Below are positions 10,481-21,323 of a stretch of 64,000 nt of DNA, piece after piece. The translations under genes were made by a program, and so were the position numbers. The stretch is from positions 78,400 to 142,399 of the forward strand of contig QCFI01000001.1 in assembly GCA_003280295.1 (NCBI GenBank), read 5' to 3'. This DNA is from Prochlorococcus sp. AG-363-C20 (lineage in GTDB: Bacteria > Cyanobacteriota > Cyanobacteriia > PCC-6307 > Cyanobiaceae). Every line of letters starts with the position of its first letter. Position 1 is the first letter of the stretch. Under the pieces are notes generated by a model. The model made no database searches. It was not told the origin of the DNA and saw only the letters and a program-made list of their open reading frames with translations.

Positions 10481-11656
10481 ATGGCTCGGGTAGGAATCCT
10501 CTTAATGAATCTTGGAGGCCCTGAGCGAATTCAGGATGTAGGTCCCTTTTTGTATAACCTTTTTTCCGATCCAGAGATAATTAGATTGCCAGTTGCTTTT
10601 CTTCAAAAACCTTTAGCTTGGTGGATAAGTGCTCTTCGGAGCCGAAAATCAGAGAAAGCTTATCGCTCAATAGGTGGAGGATCACCTTTGAGAAGGATTA
10701 CAGAACAGCAAGCTAGAGAATTGCAAAGTGCATTGCGTCAACGTGGAATCGATGCCACTAGTTATGTTGCCATGCGTTATTGGCATCCTTTTACTGAATC
10801 GGCTGTTTCAGATATCAAAGCTGATGGGATTAATCAAGTAGTAGTTCTACCTCTATATCCTCATTTCTCGATTAGTACTAGCGGCTCCAGTTTTCGTGAA
10901 TTGAGCCGACTCCGTAAAAATGATTATGAATTTCAGAAATTATCTCTTCGTTGTATTCGTAGTTGGTATGACCATCCTGGGTATGTGCGAGCGATGGCTG
11001 AATTAATTGCAGAACAGATTGCTTTATGTGAATTACCTCGTCAGGCACATGTGTTTTTTAGTGCTCATGGTGTTCCAAAGATATATGTGGAAGAGGCTGG
11101 TGATCCATATCAAAGAGAGATAGAAGCGTGCGCAGGTTTGATTATGGATGAATTGGCAAGGATTGTAGGTAATCGCAATCCTTCTAGCCTTTCTTATCAG
11201 AGTCGTGTTGGCCCTGAGGAATGGTTGCAACCATATACAGAAGACATATTAGAAAAACTTGGCAAGGAAGGTACTCGTGAGTTAGTAGTTGTCCCTATTA
11301 GCTTTGTAAGTGAACATATAGAAACACTTCAAGAGATAGATATTGAGTATCGATCCTTAGCAAAAAAACATGGGATTGTTAATTTCAGAAGAGTACCAGC
11401 ATTAGATACCTATCCTTTATTTATTGAAGGTCTTGCAGACTTAGTAGAGGCTTCATTAGAAGGAAATGAGATAAGTTTGGATGAAGCGGCGAAATTACCT
11501 TCGGGTCTTAAGCTATACCCTCAAGAAAAGTGGCAATGGGGTTGGAATAATAGTTCCGAAGTCTGGAATGGGCGCGTAGCAATGATTCTTTTTATTGAAT
11601 TTATGTTGGAAATTGTTGGTGGGAATGGGCCACTTCATATGATAGGACTGCTTTAA
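10481..11656 (+). CDS. hemH: Ferrochelatase with C-terminal chlorophyll-binding-like helix
   Basis: [36 protein letters not shown]-terminal [23 protein letters not shown] resembles the HLIP/CAB motif. Confidence 0.96.
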   Translation: MARVGILLMNLGGPERIQDVGPFLYNLFSDPEIIRLPVAFLQKPLAWWISALRSRKSEKAYRSIGGGSPLRRITEQQARELQSALRQRGIDATSYVAMRYWHPFTESAVSDIKADGINQVVVLPLYPHFSISTSGSSFRELSRLRKNDYEFQKLSLRCIRSWYDHPGYVRAMAELIAEQIALCELPRQAHVFFSAHGVPKIYVEEAGDPYQREIEACAGLIMDELARIVGNRNPSSLSYQSRVGPEEWLQPYTEDILEKLGKEGTRELVVVPISFVSEHIETLQEIDIEYRSLAKKHGIVNFRRVPALDTYPLFIEGLADLVEASLEGNEISLDEAAKLPSGLKLYPQEKWQWGWNNSSEVWNGRVAMILFIEFMLEIVGGNGPLHMIGLL

Positions 11657-11764
11657 TTGATAATTTATATATCTCTAAATCTAGACCTGAATATAACCAA
11701 TAGTGTTAACTTTCTTAGTCTCTTTTAGTTGAATCATTCTTATTAGGCCTTTTAATTAGATCGA

Positions 11765-11806
11765 AGATTATCACTTGTTCAAATTGCTGTGAACAAGTGA
11801 TAATCT
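11765..11806. terminator. 17-bp perfect hairpin downstream of hemH
   Basis: AGATTATCACTTGTTCA - aattgctg - TGAACAAGTGATAATCT; no clear U-tract. Confidence 0.5.
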
Positions 11807-12061
11807 CTTATCCTCTTTGATTTGCCTCGTAAGAATTTGTTTGAAGTTGAAATTGCTTGTTTCTTTGTGATTGTGATCTTGATCTGCAACCAAATAACTA
11901 AAAAATTCTTTAGTAGCTTGTCTGTTGATTTCTTGATTGATTTTATCTCCTGACTTTTGTTTCTGATAAGTAGTTAATTCCTCATGTCATCTTTATGAGT
12001 TATTGAGCAAACAGAGCCTTATACACTTAATCTTGATGATTATATCTGCATAGCTGCTACC

Positions 12062-13915
12062 GTGACCCTGACTAAATCACCTAAGTTCGTAGGTGATATA
12101 AAAAATCAGGAACATCAACGAATCTCAGGGGCTGATGCCCTAATGGATGCTCTGCGTAGGCATGATGTAGATACGATTTTTGGATATCCAGGTGGAGCGA
12201 TACTTCCTATTTACGATGCCCTCCACAAAGCAGAAGCCAAGGGGTGGCTGAAACATATACTTGTACGACATGAGCAAGGTGGAGCTCATGCGGCTGATGG
12301 TTATGCAAGAGCCACAGGAAAAGTTGGAGTTTGTTTTGGTACATCTGGTCCAGGCGCAACAAATCTTGTTACCGGAATTGCTACAGCCCAGATGGATTCA
12401 GTTCCAATGGTTGTGGTTACAGGTCAAGTACCTCGCCATGCAATAGGGACTGATGCATTCCAAGAAATTGATATTTTTGGAGTCACTTTGCCAATAGTTA
12501 AGCATTCATGGTTAGTAAGAGATCCTGCTGATTTGGCATCGGTTGTAGCCCAAGCTTTTTTTATAGCCGCATCTGGTCGTCCTGGACCTGTGCTCATAGA
12601 TATTCCTAAAGATGTTGGTCAGGAGATTTTTGACTACGTTCCCGTCGAGCCAGGAACAGCTATTCCTCCAGGGTTTCAATTGCCTGAGTCCCCAGATCCG
12701 TTAGTTGTTTCTAGGGCTTTAGATCTAATTAAAAAGGCACAAAGGCCTCTTTTATATGTTGGGGGAGGGGTTATTTCTGCTGGAGCCCATGAAAGTTTGG
12801 CTGCGTTAGCAAAACGCCATCAGATACCTATAACTACAACTCTGATGGGAAAGGGTGCATTTGATGAACGTGATCCACTTTCTGTAGGAATGTTAGGGAT
12901 GCATGGAACTGCATATGCCAACTTTGCTGTAACTGATTGTGATTTGTTGATAGCTGTTGGTGCTCGTTTTGATGACAGGGTGACAGGGAAGTTGGATACC
13001 TTTGCATCACGTGCAAAGGTAATTCATTTTGAGATTGATCCCGCTGAAGTGGGAAAGAATCGAAGGCCAGATGTTGTGGTGTTAGGTGATGTTGGATTAA
13101 GTCTTTCTCAATTGCTTGAGCTGAGTAAACAAAAAGATGTTAAGCCAAAAACTTCTGCTTGGTTGGGGCAAATTGATAGATGGAAGAAGCGTTACCCTTT
13201 AATGCATCCACCAAATGAGGGTGCTATTTATCCTCAAGAAGTTTTGTTGGCTATTCGAGACTTGGCTCCGAACGCCTACATAACTACTGATGTAGGGCAA
13301 CATCAAATGTGGGCGGCTCAGTATCTGCGGAATGCTCCTCGACAGTGGGCTAGCAGTGCAGGGCTTGGAACTATGGGTTATGGAATGCCTGCGGCTTTAG
13401 GAGTTCAGACAGCATTGCCTAATGAACAGGTTATTTGTATTGCTGGAGATGCAAGTATTCTGATGAATATTCAGGAGTTGGGAACTATTGCTCAATACAA
13501 TCTTCCAATAAAGGTGGTCATTGTGAATAATCAATGGCAAGGAATGGTTCGCCAATGGCAAGAAAGCTTCTATGAAGAACGTTATTCAGCGACAGATATG
13601 CTTCCAGGTATGCCTGATTTCTTGGCGTTGGCTAAGTCTTTTGGAGTCGGAGGAGCTTTAATACAAGAACGCAAAGATTTAAAAACTCAACTTAGAAAAG
13701 CTTTCAGCGAGTCCGGACCAATGATTATTGATATTCATGTAAGGAGGGGAGAAAACTGTTATCCAATGGTTCCCCCTGGCAAAAGCAATGCAGAGATGGT
13801 TGGCCTTCCTGTTCATTCAGAACCTGCTACGGAGAGCACCTTTAAGTGTGGTTCATGTGGAGCAATTACAGTTCAAGGATACAAATATTGTCCTGAATGT
13901 GGATCTTCTCTTTAA
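12062..13915 (+). CDS. ilvB: Acetolactate synthase large subunit with C-terminal zinc-ribbon-like tail
   Basis: ThDP enzyme motifs ([43 protein letters not shown]); last about 25 aa contain CGSCG...CPECG. Confidence 0.96.
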   Translation: MTLTKSPKFVGDIKNQEHQRISGADALMDALRRHDVDTIFGYPGGAILPIYDALHKAEAKGWLKHILVRHEQGGAHAADGYARATGKVGVCFGTSGPGATNLVTGIATAQMDSVPMVVVTGQVPRHAIGTDAFQEIDIFGVTLPIVKHSWLVRDPADLASVVAQAFFIAASGRPGPVLIDIPKDVGQEIFDYVPVEPGTAIPPGFQLPESPDPLVVSRALDLIKKAQRPLLYVGGGVISAGAHESLAALAKRHQIPITTTLMGKGAFDERDPLSVGMLGMHGTAYANFAVTDCDLLIAVGARFDDRVTGKLDTFASRAKVIHFEIDPAEVGKNRRPDVVVLGDVGLSLSQLLELSKQKDVKPKTSAWLGQIDRWKKRYPLMHPPNEGAIYPQEVLLAIRDLAPNAYITTDVGQHQMWAAQYLRNAPRQWASSAGLGTMGYGMPAALGVQTALPNEQVICIAGDASILMNIQELGTIAQYNLPIKVVIVNNQWQGMVRQWQESFYEERYSATDMLPGMPDFLALAKSFGVGGALIQERKDLKTQLRKAFSESGPMIIDIHVRRGENCYPMVPPGKSNAEMVGLPVHSEPATESTFKCGSCGAITVQGYKYCPECGSSL

Positions 13916-13917
13916 AG

Positions 13918-14262
13918 GTGAAGAAACTTGCTTTGACTTTTCTTGTAATTCTTGCTTTGTTAATTGCCCCATTGAATGCTGTTGCAGCAGAAGTCTTACA
14001 AGTTCGTAGTTCTTCTTTATTGCAGATAGGAGATCGTAATCGAAGTTATTCAGTAAAGTTGGCTTGTGTTGATGTTGAATCCTCTAAAGAAGATGCTGCT
14101 ATAAATTTGTTGAAGAATATCTTTAGGAAGAGAAAAAGAGTTAATATAAGGCCTCAAAGTTCAAATGACGGTATTTTATTGGCAAGAGTAATTCCTATTG
14201 AAAGTGATTCAGACCTTGCTCAAATCTTGTCAGAAAAAGGGCTCTCCACTTCAACATGTTAG
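13918..14262 (+). CDS. Secreted small protein, staphylococcal-nuclease-like
   Basis: Signal peptide-like start (VKKLALTFLVILALLIAPLNAVAA) followed by ...LQIGDRNRSYSVKLACVDVES; GTG start at 13918 chosen over ATG 13897 because the latter overlaps ilvB. Confidence 0.5.
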   Translation: MKKLALTFLVILALLIAPLNAVAAEVLQVRSSSLLQIGDRNRSYSVKLACVDVESSKEDAAINLLKNIFRKRKRVNIRPQSSNDGILLARVIPIESDSDLAQILSEKGLSTSTC

Positions 14263-14304
14263 GTTTTATTTTGATTATTTTAAATCAAAATAAAACCTAA
14301 CATA
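14255..14304. terminator. Perfect long hairpin between convergent genes (probable bidirectional terminator)
   Basis: ATGTTAGGTTTTATTTTGAT(14256-14275) / ATCAAAATAAAACCTAACAT(14284-14303), 20-bp perfect stem. Confidence 0.8.
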
Positions 14305-14323
14305 TAAATCTAATTATTGCTTT

Positions 14324-15127
14324 TTAGAATGACGATGCTATAGAACTCCATTGGATGGCTTTGACTTGATCCCTGCGCCATGAGTTGAAAAGTGATTTAC
14401 TGGAAAATGTGCAATATGGACATACAGATATTTGTTTACTGTTGATGCCAGACTCATAAAGCTGATGAGCAGCTGCTATTCGAATATCTAAGAGCACTTT
14501 ATTTGGGCTCTTATCAGACTTAATTATTCCAAGGTTTATTAAATGATCAATCTTCTGATCATGATTTAAATCATTAAGGTTAACTCTCCTATAAATACTT
14601 CCATAAATTTCTTCTATAATACTAGCTTCAACTTGATAATTAGCCCTGCTTATGGCAGGGCCAAGAGCAATTGCTAATTTATTCCTTCTTGCTCCAAAAG
14701 ATTCAAGTTTGTCGATAGTTTTATAAAGGATTCCTTTTACAAGACCCCTCCACCCTGCATGGGTTGCAGCAACAATACCACTTTCTGGATCTCCAAATAG
14801 TGCAGGTATACAGTCAGCACTATATACCCAAAGACTTTGCCCTTTTTGGTCGCTTATTAAGCCATCAGCTTCAGGCAATTGAACTTTAAGTGTCTTAGAT
14901 GCTTTTATTAGATTGGAGTGATGTATTTGTTTGACTGAGTGGACACTAAAGTTTTCATTGAATGAACTTACTAATTCTTTAGGGGATTTATTTTGTGATG
15001 CTTTTGTAAAAAAACCATGTTCAAAACCTTGCTTCTTTAAAAGCACAGATTGTAAGAATAATTGTTTGTTTGAATCCAGCCAGTTCCATTCCTCATTTGA
15101 TTTCCTCATTGCTTTCCCTTTGATCAA
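14324..15127 (-). CDS. Multicopper polyphenol oxidase / YfiH (PgeF) family protein
   Basis: VKQIHHSN, DGLISDQKG, YSADCIPALFGDPESGIVAATHAGWRGLVKGI. Confidence 0.88.
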   Translation of the reverse strand: MIKGKAMRKSNEEWNWLDSNKQLFLQSVLLKKQGFEHGFFTKASQNKSPKELVSSFNENFSVHSVKQIHHSNLIKASKTLKVQLPEADGLISDQKGQSLWVYSADCIPALFGDPESGIVAATHAGWRGLVKGILYKTIDKLESFGARRNKLAIALGPAISRANYQVEASIIEEIYGSIYRRVNLNDLNHDQKIDHLINLGIIKSDKSPNKVLLDIRIAAAHQLYESGINSKQISVCPYCTFSSKSLFNSWRRDQVKAIQWSSIASSF

Positions 15128-15164
15128 AATACAGAGAATTTAGGGTTCTTCTAAGAACTTTGCT

Positions 15165-16061
15165 TTAGTAACCTGGAATGTCCCTAAGCATCCAGAATCC
15201 TGTAAACATTTTTTCTTCAGGTGTTGTTTGGACTGATAAGAATTGGATTCCTCCTGCTTGTTCTCGTGAGGTAACAAGAGTTTTCTGTGCTTGTTTAGAT
15301 GCCTCACTTGTCATGTCAGTTACTAGCCAGCGATCATCTTGACCTGCTTCTAGGAGTAGTTGATTGCCTTCGATTACTAATTTGACGGGTTCTAGTCCGC
15401 CTAACCATCCAGCCAATGCAAGTGCACGGGTTTTGCTAAATAGTCGTAGGCCAGGGATAGAAATTGACTGATCGTAATTGTCTTTGATAGGTATTAACCC
15501 ACTGAATTCAATAGGCCATTCGTTTGCTTCACGAAGTGTGCCAAGAGGAAGCCAAGCAAAGGTCCATGCATCCCCTCTAACTGCTTCAGGAAGGGGCTCG
15601 GGTTGATTGAGTAGTTGTTCTGGAGGAGGTGCTAAAGGCCCGCTTATATAACCATTCTGGTTGGGGTATACATCTTTTTCTCTTTGGGAGAGCCAATCTA
15701 AGAGTGAAAAAGTACGTCTACTTGAAATAACTTCTATGCCTACCTTGACAGCAGCTTTTGAAATCATGGTTTTCATAGAAGTGCGCCAACAGCGCAGCCT
15801 TAGTGGAGGCTCCCACCCTTGTTCTTCTGCATCCCTTAGAGCTTCTTGAAGTGCTAAAGCAAGCCATATTGAATTAACTTCTCCTGCAGGACATCTTTTT
15901 TCCCATCTAAATGGGGCCTCGCCTTGCGGGCTGTCTGAGCTGCTGATTAGTAGTTCCCAACGCTTTTTGCCGTCAGCTTCAATTATGGGTCGAGAGTAAA
16001 AATCCAGCTCCCAATCAGATTTTCGGAGTGTATGGGATTTTCCTTGGGAAGCTGTTGACAT
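15165..16061 (-). CDS. Tab2/Atab2-family RNA-binding protein
   Basis: ELDFYSRPIIEADGKKRWELLI...RCWRTSMKTMI...WAFAWLPLG-type pattern recognisable from Tab2 homologues. Confidence 0.75.
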   Translation of the reverse strand: MSTASQGKSHTLRKSDWELDFYSRPIIEADGKKRWELLISSSDSPQGEAPFRWEKRCPAGEVNSIWLALALQEALRDAEEQGWEPPLRLRCWRTSMKTMISKAAVKVGIEVISSRRTFSLLDWLSQREKDVYPNQNGYISGPLAPPPEQLLNQPEPLPEAVRGDAWTFAWLPLGTLREANEWPIEFSGLIPIKDNYDQSISIPGLRLFSKTRALALAGWLGGLEPVKLVIEGNQLLLEAGQDDRWLVTDMTSEASKQAQKTLVTSREQAGGIQFLSVQTTPEEKMFTGFWMLRDIPGY

Positions 16062-16063
16062 CC

Positions 16064-17395
16064 TTAAAGAATTGGCTCTTGTTTTGGTTCCTGGTCTTGC
16101 TCTTGTTCTTGTTCTTGTTTGTTCATTTCTTCGTTTTCTTTTAGAACCTTACGGGCCTTTTCGGCACGTTCAGTTGCTTCTTCCATTACTTTTTCTTTTT
16201 CTAAAAGTATTTCGCCAGGTGGTCCTTCTAGAAGTGCAGTATTGAGACTGATTCTGCCTCTACTGGGATCAAGTTCTGTGATCATAGATTTAACAAGGTC
16301 ACCTTGGTTGAAAACCTCTCTTAATGATCTGAAAGTTCCATTTGTCACCATTGAATGGTGTAAGAGGCCGCTGAAGCCACCTAAGTCGATAAAAAAACCA
16401 TAAGGCTTAATTGCTGCAACATGCCCTTCTACTAGTTGTCCAATTTCAAGTTTTGAGAAAAGTTCTGCCATTGCAGCTCTTTTCTCAGAAAGAACAAGTT
16501 TTCTGGTTTCTGGGTTTACTTCTAAGAACGCCACCCCAATGGTTTTCCCGACAAGCTTTTCGTGATTTTCGCCATCTTCTAATTGAGAACGAGGAATAAA
16601 TCCACGCAAACCTTCTAAATCGCATGTAACTCCACCTCTATTAAAGCCACTTATTATTACTTTCACTGTTTTACCTTCAGATTCCAGTTGGCGTAATTTG
16701 TCCCAACTTTTTCTAAGTGCTAGAGCTCTACAGCTAATCGTAACCATTCCGTCAGCATTTTGTTCACGAGTAACAAGAACTTCTACTTCTAAACCTTTTG
16801 GGAACCTCTCTTTGAGGCTAGTTATAACGCCAAGGCCACATTCTTTCTTGGGCATGAAGCCAGGTGCTTTCCCACCAATATCAACGTATACACCATCACT
16901 CTCGACTGCTATTACAGCACCTTTGGCTATTTCTCCTGTATTTCCAATGGGTTCGTTTTCATCCAAAGCTGCTAAAAAAGCATCTTCATCAAAGTCAAAA
17001 TCATCAACACTTCTTGGCTTTGTGCCTTCGAATGAATTGTTGAATTGTGAGTTTTTAGAGCTCTTTGAAGTGCCGAAATTTTTTGATTGATCTGGAGGGC
17101 CTAGAAGGTCAGCCATACTCACTCCCTCAAGATCATTAAGATCTAAATCCCTTTTTATTGGAATTCCATCTCTTGAGCTTGGAATGCCAGCTTGTTCTTT
17201 TAAGAGGGATTGGGGGGGGCTCTCAGAATTAGTTTGAGAAGCTTCAAGTTGTTCTTTCTGGACTTGTTCTTTTAGCTCCTTTTGGTCATCTTTACGACTA
17301 ATGTGCATTACCTGAAGAGGTTTGCGAGGAGCCTCCGCTTTCTCTCTTCGAGGTTTATTGGGTTTATTAGGTTGCTGAATAACTGGTCCGGCCAT
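16064..17395 (-). CDS. S1 RNA-binding domain protein (30S ribosomal protein S1 homologue)
   Basis: S1 repeats (GEIAKGAVIAVESDGVYVDIGGKAPGFMP; GQLVEGHVAAIKPYGFFIDLGGFSGLLHHS); Gln/Glu-rich C-terminal tail. Confidence 0.88.
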   Translation of the reverse strand: MAGPVIQQPNKPNKPRREKAEAPRKPLQVMHISRKDDQKELKEQVQKEQLEASQTNSESPPQSLLKEQAGIPSSRDGIPIKRDLDLNDLEGVSMADLLGPPDQSKNFGTSKSSKNSQFNNSFEGTKPRSVDDFDFDEDAFLAALDENEPIGNTGEIAKGAVIAVESDGVYVDIGGKAPGFMPKKECGLGVITSLKERFPKGLEVEVLVTREQNADGMVTISCRALALRKSWDKLRQLESEGKTVKVIISGFNRGGVTCDLEGLRGFIPRSQLEDGENHEKLVGKTIGVAFLEVNPETRKLVLSEKRAAMAELFSKLEIGQLVEGHVAAIKPYGFFIDLGGFSGLLHHSMVTNGTFRSLREVFNQGDLVKSMITELDPSRGRISLNTALLEGPPGEILLEKEKVMEEATERAEKARKVLKENEEMNKQEQEQEQDQEPKQEPIL

Positions 17396-17462
17396 GGGAG
17401 CCTGGGGTCACCGATGGGTCATTCTTACAGGCGAAGTTAATTTGTTTATATTCGCGGTGACG

Positions 17463-18278
17463 ATGTCCATGACTTCTCAACCTCGGCGCTTTGATTACCT
17501 CAGCTGGCCAAAAGCTGAGGAAGCTGCAAAAAAGGATGGCTCAACCTTGGTTTGGCCTCTTGGTGCATGTGAGCAACATGGGCCACATTTGCCTTTGTCA
17601 ACAGACAATTTGTTTGCAGAAAGGATTTTAACGAAAGTTCTTAAGTGCATGCCTGAGGATCTTCCTATCTGGATGCTGCCTTCTCAATTATTGGGTTTCT
17701 CTCCAGAACATGCCTCTTTCCCTGGAACCCTTTCACTTTCTGCAAATCTTTTATTGGATTTAGTTATGGAGATTGGTCAGCAGATTTCTTATTTTGGATT
17801 TCGTAGGTTAATACTCTTCAATGCGCATGGTGGCCAAATTGGCTTGTTACAGACTGCGGCTAGACAGTTAAGAGTTCGATGCCCATCTATGGCTGTATTG
17901 CCATGTTTTTTGTGGAACGGAGTTTCATCTTTAAAGGATTTGATACCTAATCAAGAGATAGAAGTGGGACTTCATGCAGGTCTTGCTGAGACTAGTTTGA
18001 TGCTTTCAATAGAACCTGATCTTGTTGGAAGAACGAGACCTTTTGATGGTCAACATTTTTCTGAAGATTCTCCGGCAACTCCTCCTGCAGGCTGGAGCTT
18101 GGAGGGAGCAGCTCCTTGTGCATGGCTAACAAAGGACTTAAGTAAATCTGGAGTTATTGGCGATAGCAGAGGCTCAAATCCAGCTTTAGGGCGGTCCATT
18201 GAATTAGCTCTAATAGATCATTGGACTACTCTTTTGTTGGACTTGATGCAGAGCAAATGGCCTCCTGTAGATCAATAA
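17463..18278 (+). CDS. Creatininase family protein
   Basis: VWPLGACEQHGPHLPLSTDN, FNAHGGQ, HAGLAETSLML. Start set at ATG 17463; ORF-track start 17394 overlaps the divergent S1 gene. Confidence 0.88.
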   Translation: MSMTSQPRRFDYLSWPKAEEAAKKDGSTLVWPLGACEQHGPHLPLSTDNLFAERILTKVLKCMPEDLPIWMLPSQLLGFSPEHASFPGTLSLSANLLLDLVMEIGQQISYFGFRRLILFNAHGGQIGLLQTAARQLRVRCPSMAVLPCFLWNGVSSLKDLIPNQEIEVGLHAGLAETSLMLSIEPDLVGRTRPFDGQHFSEDSPATPPAGWSLEGAAPCAWLTKDLSKSGVIGDSRGSNPALGRSIELALIDHWTTLLLDLMQSKWPPVDQ

Positions 18279-18365
18279 AAATATTTGAACACACTAAGTA
18301 GTAAGAAAAAAAAGGTCGTTTTTTGAAATGAGTGGGTAAAGTCTTTGTCAATTGTTCAAATATTT
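18279..18365. repeat. 13-bp perfect inverted repeat (61-nt spacer) spanning the ADO leader
   Basis: AAATATTTGAACA (18279-18291) and TGTTCAAATATTT (18353-18365), ending 8 nt before the ADO start codon. Confidence 0.85.
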
Positions 18366-18373
18366 AGAGATCT

Positions 18374-19102
18374 ATGCCGACTCTTGAAGCGCCTGACGTT
18401 GCAATGATTGATTATCCGGATGGATCCTTTGGGGCACTACCCGACTTTGCAGCTGATTCTTATAAAGATGCTTATAGCCGAATTAATGCAATTGTAATAG
18501 AAGGTGAAAAGGAGGCCTATGACAATTACATGGCCATTGGGACTTTAATTCCAGAAGAGGCCGAGCAACTTGAAAAGCTAGGCAAAATGGAGCTTAAGCA
18601 TATGAAAGGGTTTACTGCATGTGGGAAAAACCTTGGAGTAAAAGCAGATATGCCTTTTGCAAAGAAATTTTTTGCTCCTTTGCATAATAACTTTCAAAAA
18701 GCTTTGACCAATGGAAATTTGACTACATGCCTTCTTATCCAAGCAATCCTGATTGAGGCTTTTGCTATCTCTGCTTATCATGTATACATTCGAGTGGCAG
18801 ATCCATTTGCGAAAAAAATTACGGAAGGTGTGGTTAAGGATGAATATCTACATTTGAATTATGGACAGCAATGGTTAAAAGCTAATTTGGCAAAATGTAA
18901 GGAAGAGTTGATGAAAGCAAATAAAATCAACCTTCCCCTTATACGTTCCATGCTTGACCAGGTAGCAGAAGACGCTTCTGTTCTTCATATGGATAAAGAG
19001 GAATTAATGGAGGAATTCATGATTGCTTATCAAGATTCTCTTACTGAAATAGGTTTGGAAAACCGTGAGATTGCTCGAATGGCTCTTGCCGCAGTTGTTT
19101 GA
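18374..19102 (+). CDS. Aldehyde-deformylating oxygenase (alkane synthesis)
   Basis: Ferritin-like ADO with E...E-LKHMKGF / KDEYLHLNYG motifs; adjacent to AAR. Confidence 0.96.
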   Translation: MPTLEAPDVAMIDYPDGSFGALPDFAADSYKDAYSRINAIVIEGEKEAYDNYMAIGTLIPEEAEQLEKLGKMELKHMKGFTACGKNLGVKADMPFAKKFFAPLHNNFQKALTNGNLTTCLLIQAILIEAFAISAYHVYIRVADPFAKKITEGVVKDEYLHLNYGQQWLKANLAKCKEELMKANKINLPLIRSMLDQVAEDASVLHMDKEELMEEFMIAYQDSLTEIGLENREIARMALAAVV

Positions 19103-19256
19103 GCCTAAAAATGAGTTTTTAAAATGTGACCATGTAATTTCTTTTCTACAAGCGTTGTTTGTCGAAAGTTACTTTCTCACATCATGATGGGTTAGTCTCC
19201 CGGTTTCCCCTTTAGGGGCAATATTAATTAGATCCGATTATTTTTTTAGTTAATCA

Positions 19257-20297
19257 ATGTTTGGATTGATCGGACATTCGACAAGCTTTAAAGATGCCAG
19301 ATTAAAGGCTATGGAGCTTGGATATGATCATATTGCTGAAGGAGATCTTGATGTTTGGTGTAGTGCTCCTCCACAATTAGTGGAGCATGTTGAGGTGGTA
19401 AGCCCTTCTGGAAAAAGTATAGAGGGAGCATATATCGACTCATGTTTTGTGCCTGAAATGCTTGGCCGTTTTAAAACTGCACGTAGGAAAGTTTTAAATG
19501 CAATGGAGTTGGCTCAGAAAAAAGGTATAAATATCACTGCTTTGGGAGGCTTTACTTCAATTATTTTTGAGAATTTCAATCTTCTTCAGCACCAACATGT
19601 TAGAAATACAACCCTTCAATGGGAGCGTTTTACCACAGGTAATACTCATACTGCTTGGGTAATTAGTCGCCAGCTTGAAATTAATGCCCCAGTCCTAGGA
19701 ATAGATCTTAAGAAAGCTAAGGTGGCAGTAGTAGGAGCTACTGGCGATATAGGTAGTGCAGTGTGTCGTTGGCTATCTAGTCGAACAGGTGTTGCTGAGC
19801 TCTTGTTGGTCGCTAGGCAAGAGAAGCCTCTACTTGACCTGCAGAATGAATTAGGAGGTGGGCGAATCCTTAATCTTGAAGATGCTCTTGTTGAAGCTGA
19901 TGCAGTTGTCTGGGTGGCAAGTATGCCTAGAACTCTTCAAATTGATTCTTCTAAACTTCGCAATCCTTGCCTAATGATTGATGGTGGTTATCCCAAAAAT
20001 CTTGATGGAAAGGTTTCAGGAAAAGGGGTACATGTTTTAAAAGGCGGCATTGTTGAGTTTTTTAGAGATATTGGCTGGAGCATGATGGAGATTGCGGAAA
20101 TGGAAAAACCTCAAAGACAAATGTTTGCTTGCTTCGCAGAGGCCATGATCCTTGAATTTGAAGGTTGTCATACTAATTTCAGTTGGGGGCGCAATAACAT
20201 CACTCTGGAAAAAATGGAATTTATTGGAGAGGCTTCTGTAAGGCATGGTTTTTCTACACTTAATCTTAAGAACTTGCTTCAGGCAGCCGCTGCCTGA
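19257..20297 (+). CDS. Long-chain acyl-[acyl carrier protein] reductase (AAR)
   Basis: [42 protein letters not shown](P)-binding [18 protein letters not shown]. Confidence 0.96.
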   Translation: MFGLIGHSTSFKDARLKAMELGYDHIAEGDLDVWCSAPPQLVEHVEVVSPSGKSIEGAYIDSCFVPEMLGRFKTARRKVLNAMELAQKKGINITALGGFTSIIFENFNLLQHQHVRNTTLQWERFTTGNTHTAWVISRQLEINAPVLGIDLKKAKVAVVGATGDIGSAVCRWLSSRTGVAELLLVARQEKPLLDLQNELGGGRILNLEDALVEADAVVWVASMPRTLQIDSSKLRNPCLMIDGGYPKNLDGKVSGKGVHVLKGGIVEFFRDIGWSMMEIAEMEKPQRQMFACFAEAMILEFEGCHTNFSWGRNNITLEKMEFIGEASVRHGFSTLNLKNLLQAAAA

Positions 20298-20328
20298 ACT
20301 TTGCATTTAGGTTTTTGCTTTTGTTGCT

Positions 20329-21318
20329 ATGGCTCGTCGTTATCTCCTTGAATTCGAAAAGCCACTAGTTGAACTTGAGAAGCAAATAGAACAAATTCGC
20401 GAACTTGCAAGAGATTCTGAAGTTGATGTAAGTCAACAATTACTGCAGTTAGAGACATTGGCTGCTAGGAGGCGAGAGGAAATCTTTCTGGCACTTACCC
20501 CAGCCCAAAAAATCCAAGTAGCGCGTCATCCTCAACGACCTAGTACATTAGATTTTATTCAAATGTTTTGTGACGACTGGGTTGAATTGCATGGGGATAG
20601 AAATGGAAGTGATGATAAAGCTCTGGTTGGAGGGATTGGTCGAATAGGAGAAAGATCTGTTCTTTTATTAGGACAACAGAAGGGGAGAGATACTAAGGAA
20701 AATGTGGCAAGGAATTTTGGCATGGCTACTCCTGGTGGCTATCGCAAGGCTCTTCGCTTAATGGAGCATGCAGATAGATTTAAATTGCCGATCATTTCCT
20801 TTATTGATACTCCAGGAGCATATGCAGGGGTTCTTGCTGAAGAGCAAGGCCAAGGAGAGGCTATTGCAGTAAACCTACGGGAGATGTTTCGCTTACGTGT
20901 ACCTATCATCGCTACAGTGATAGGTGAAGGTGGATCTGGAGGAGCTTTAGGTATTGGTGTTGCAGATAAATTGTTAATGTTTGAACATAGTGTATATACA
21001 GTTGCCAGCCCAGAAGCATGTGCTTCTATTCTTTGGAGAGATGCTGGAAAAGCTCCGGAGGCTGCAAGTGCACTAAAGATTACTGGGCCTGATTTGTTGA
21101 GCTTAGGAGTTGTTGATGAAGTTTTAAAGGAACCAGCGGGAGGAAATAATTGGGCGCCTCTTCAGGCAGGAGAAATTCTCAAAAAGGCTTTGGATAAACA
21201 TCTTGATGTGCTTACAAAGCTTTCAATCGATCAACTTAGAGAAACACGCTATAGAAAATTTAGATCGATGGGAAGAGTTTTAGAAGCAAGGACCACAGAG
21301 AAGGGTTTGAGTACTTAA
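20329..21318 (+). CDS. accA: Acetyl-CoA carboxylase carboxyltransferase subunit alpha
   Basis: [55 protein letters not shown]. Confidence 0.97.
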   Translation: MARRYLLEFEKPLVELEKQIEQIRELARDSEVDVSQQLLQLETLAARRREEIFLALTPAQKIQVARHPQRPSTLDFIQMFCDDWVELHGDRNGSDDKALVGGIGRIGERSVLLLGQQKGRDTKENVARNFGMATPGGYRKALRLMEHADRFKLPIISFIDTPGAYAGVLAEEQGQGEAIAVNLREMFRLRVPIIATVIGEGGSGGALGIGVADKLLMFEHSVYTVASPEACASILWRDAGKAPEAASALKITGPDLLSLGVVDEVLKEPAGGNNWAPLQAGEILKKALDKHLDVLTKLSIDQLRETRYRKFRSMGRVLEARTTEKGLST

Positions 21319-21323
21319 AGTCT

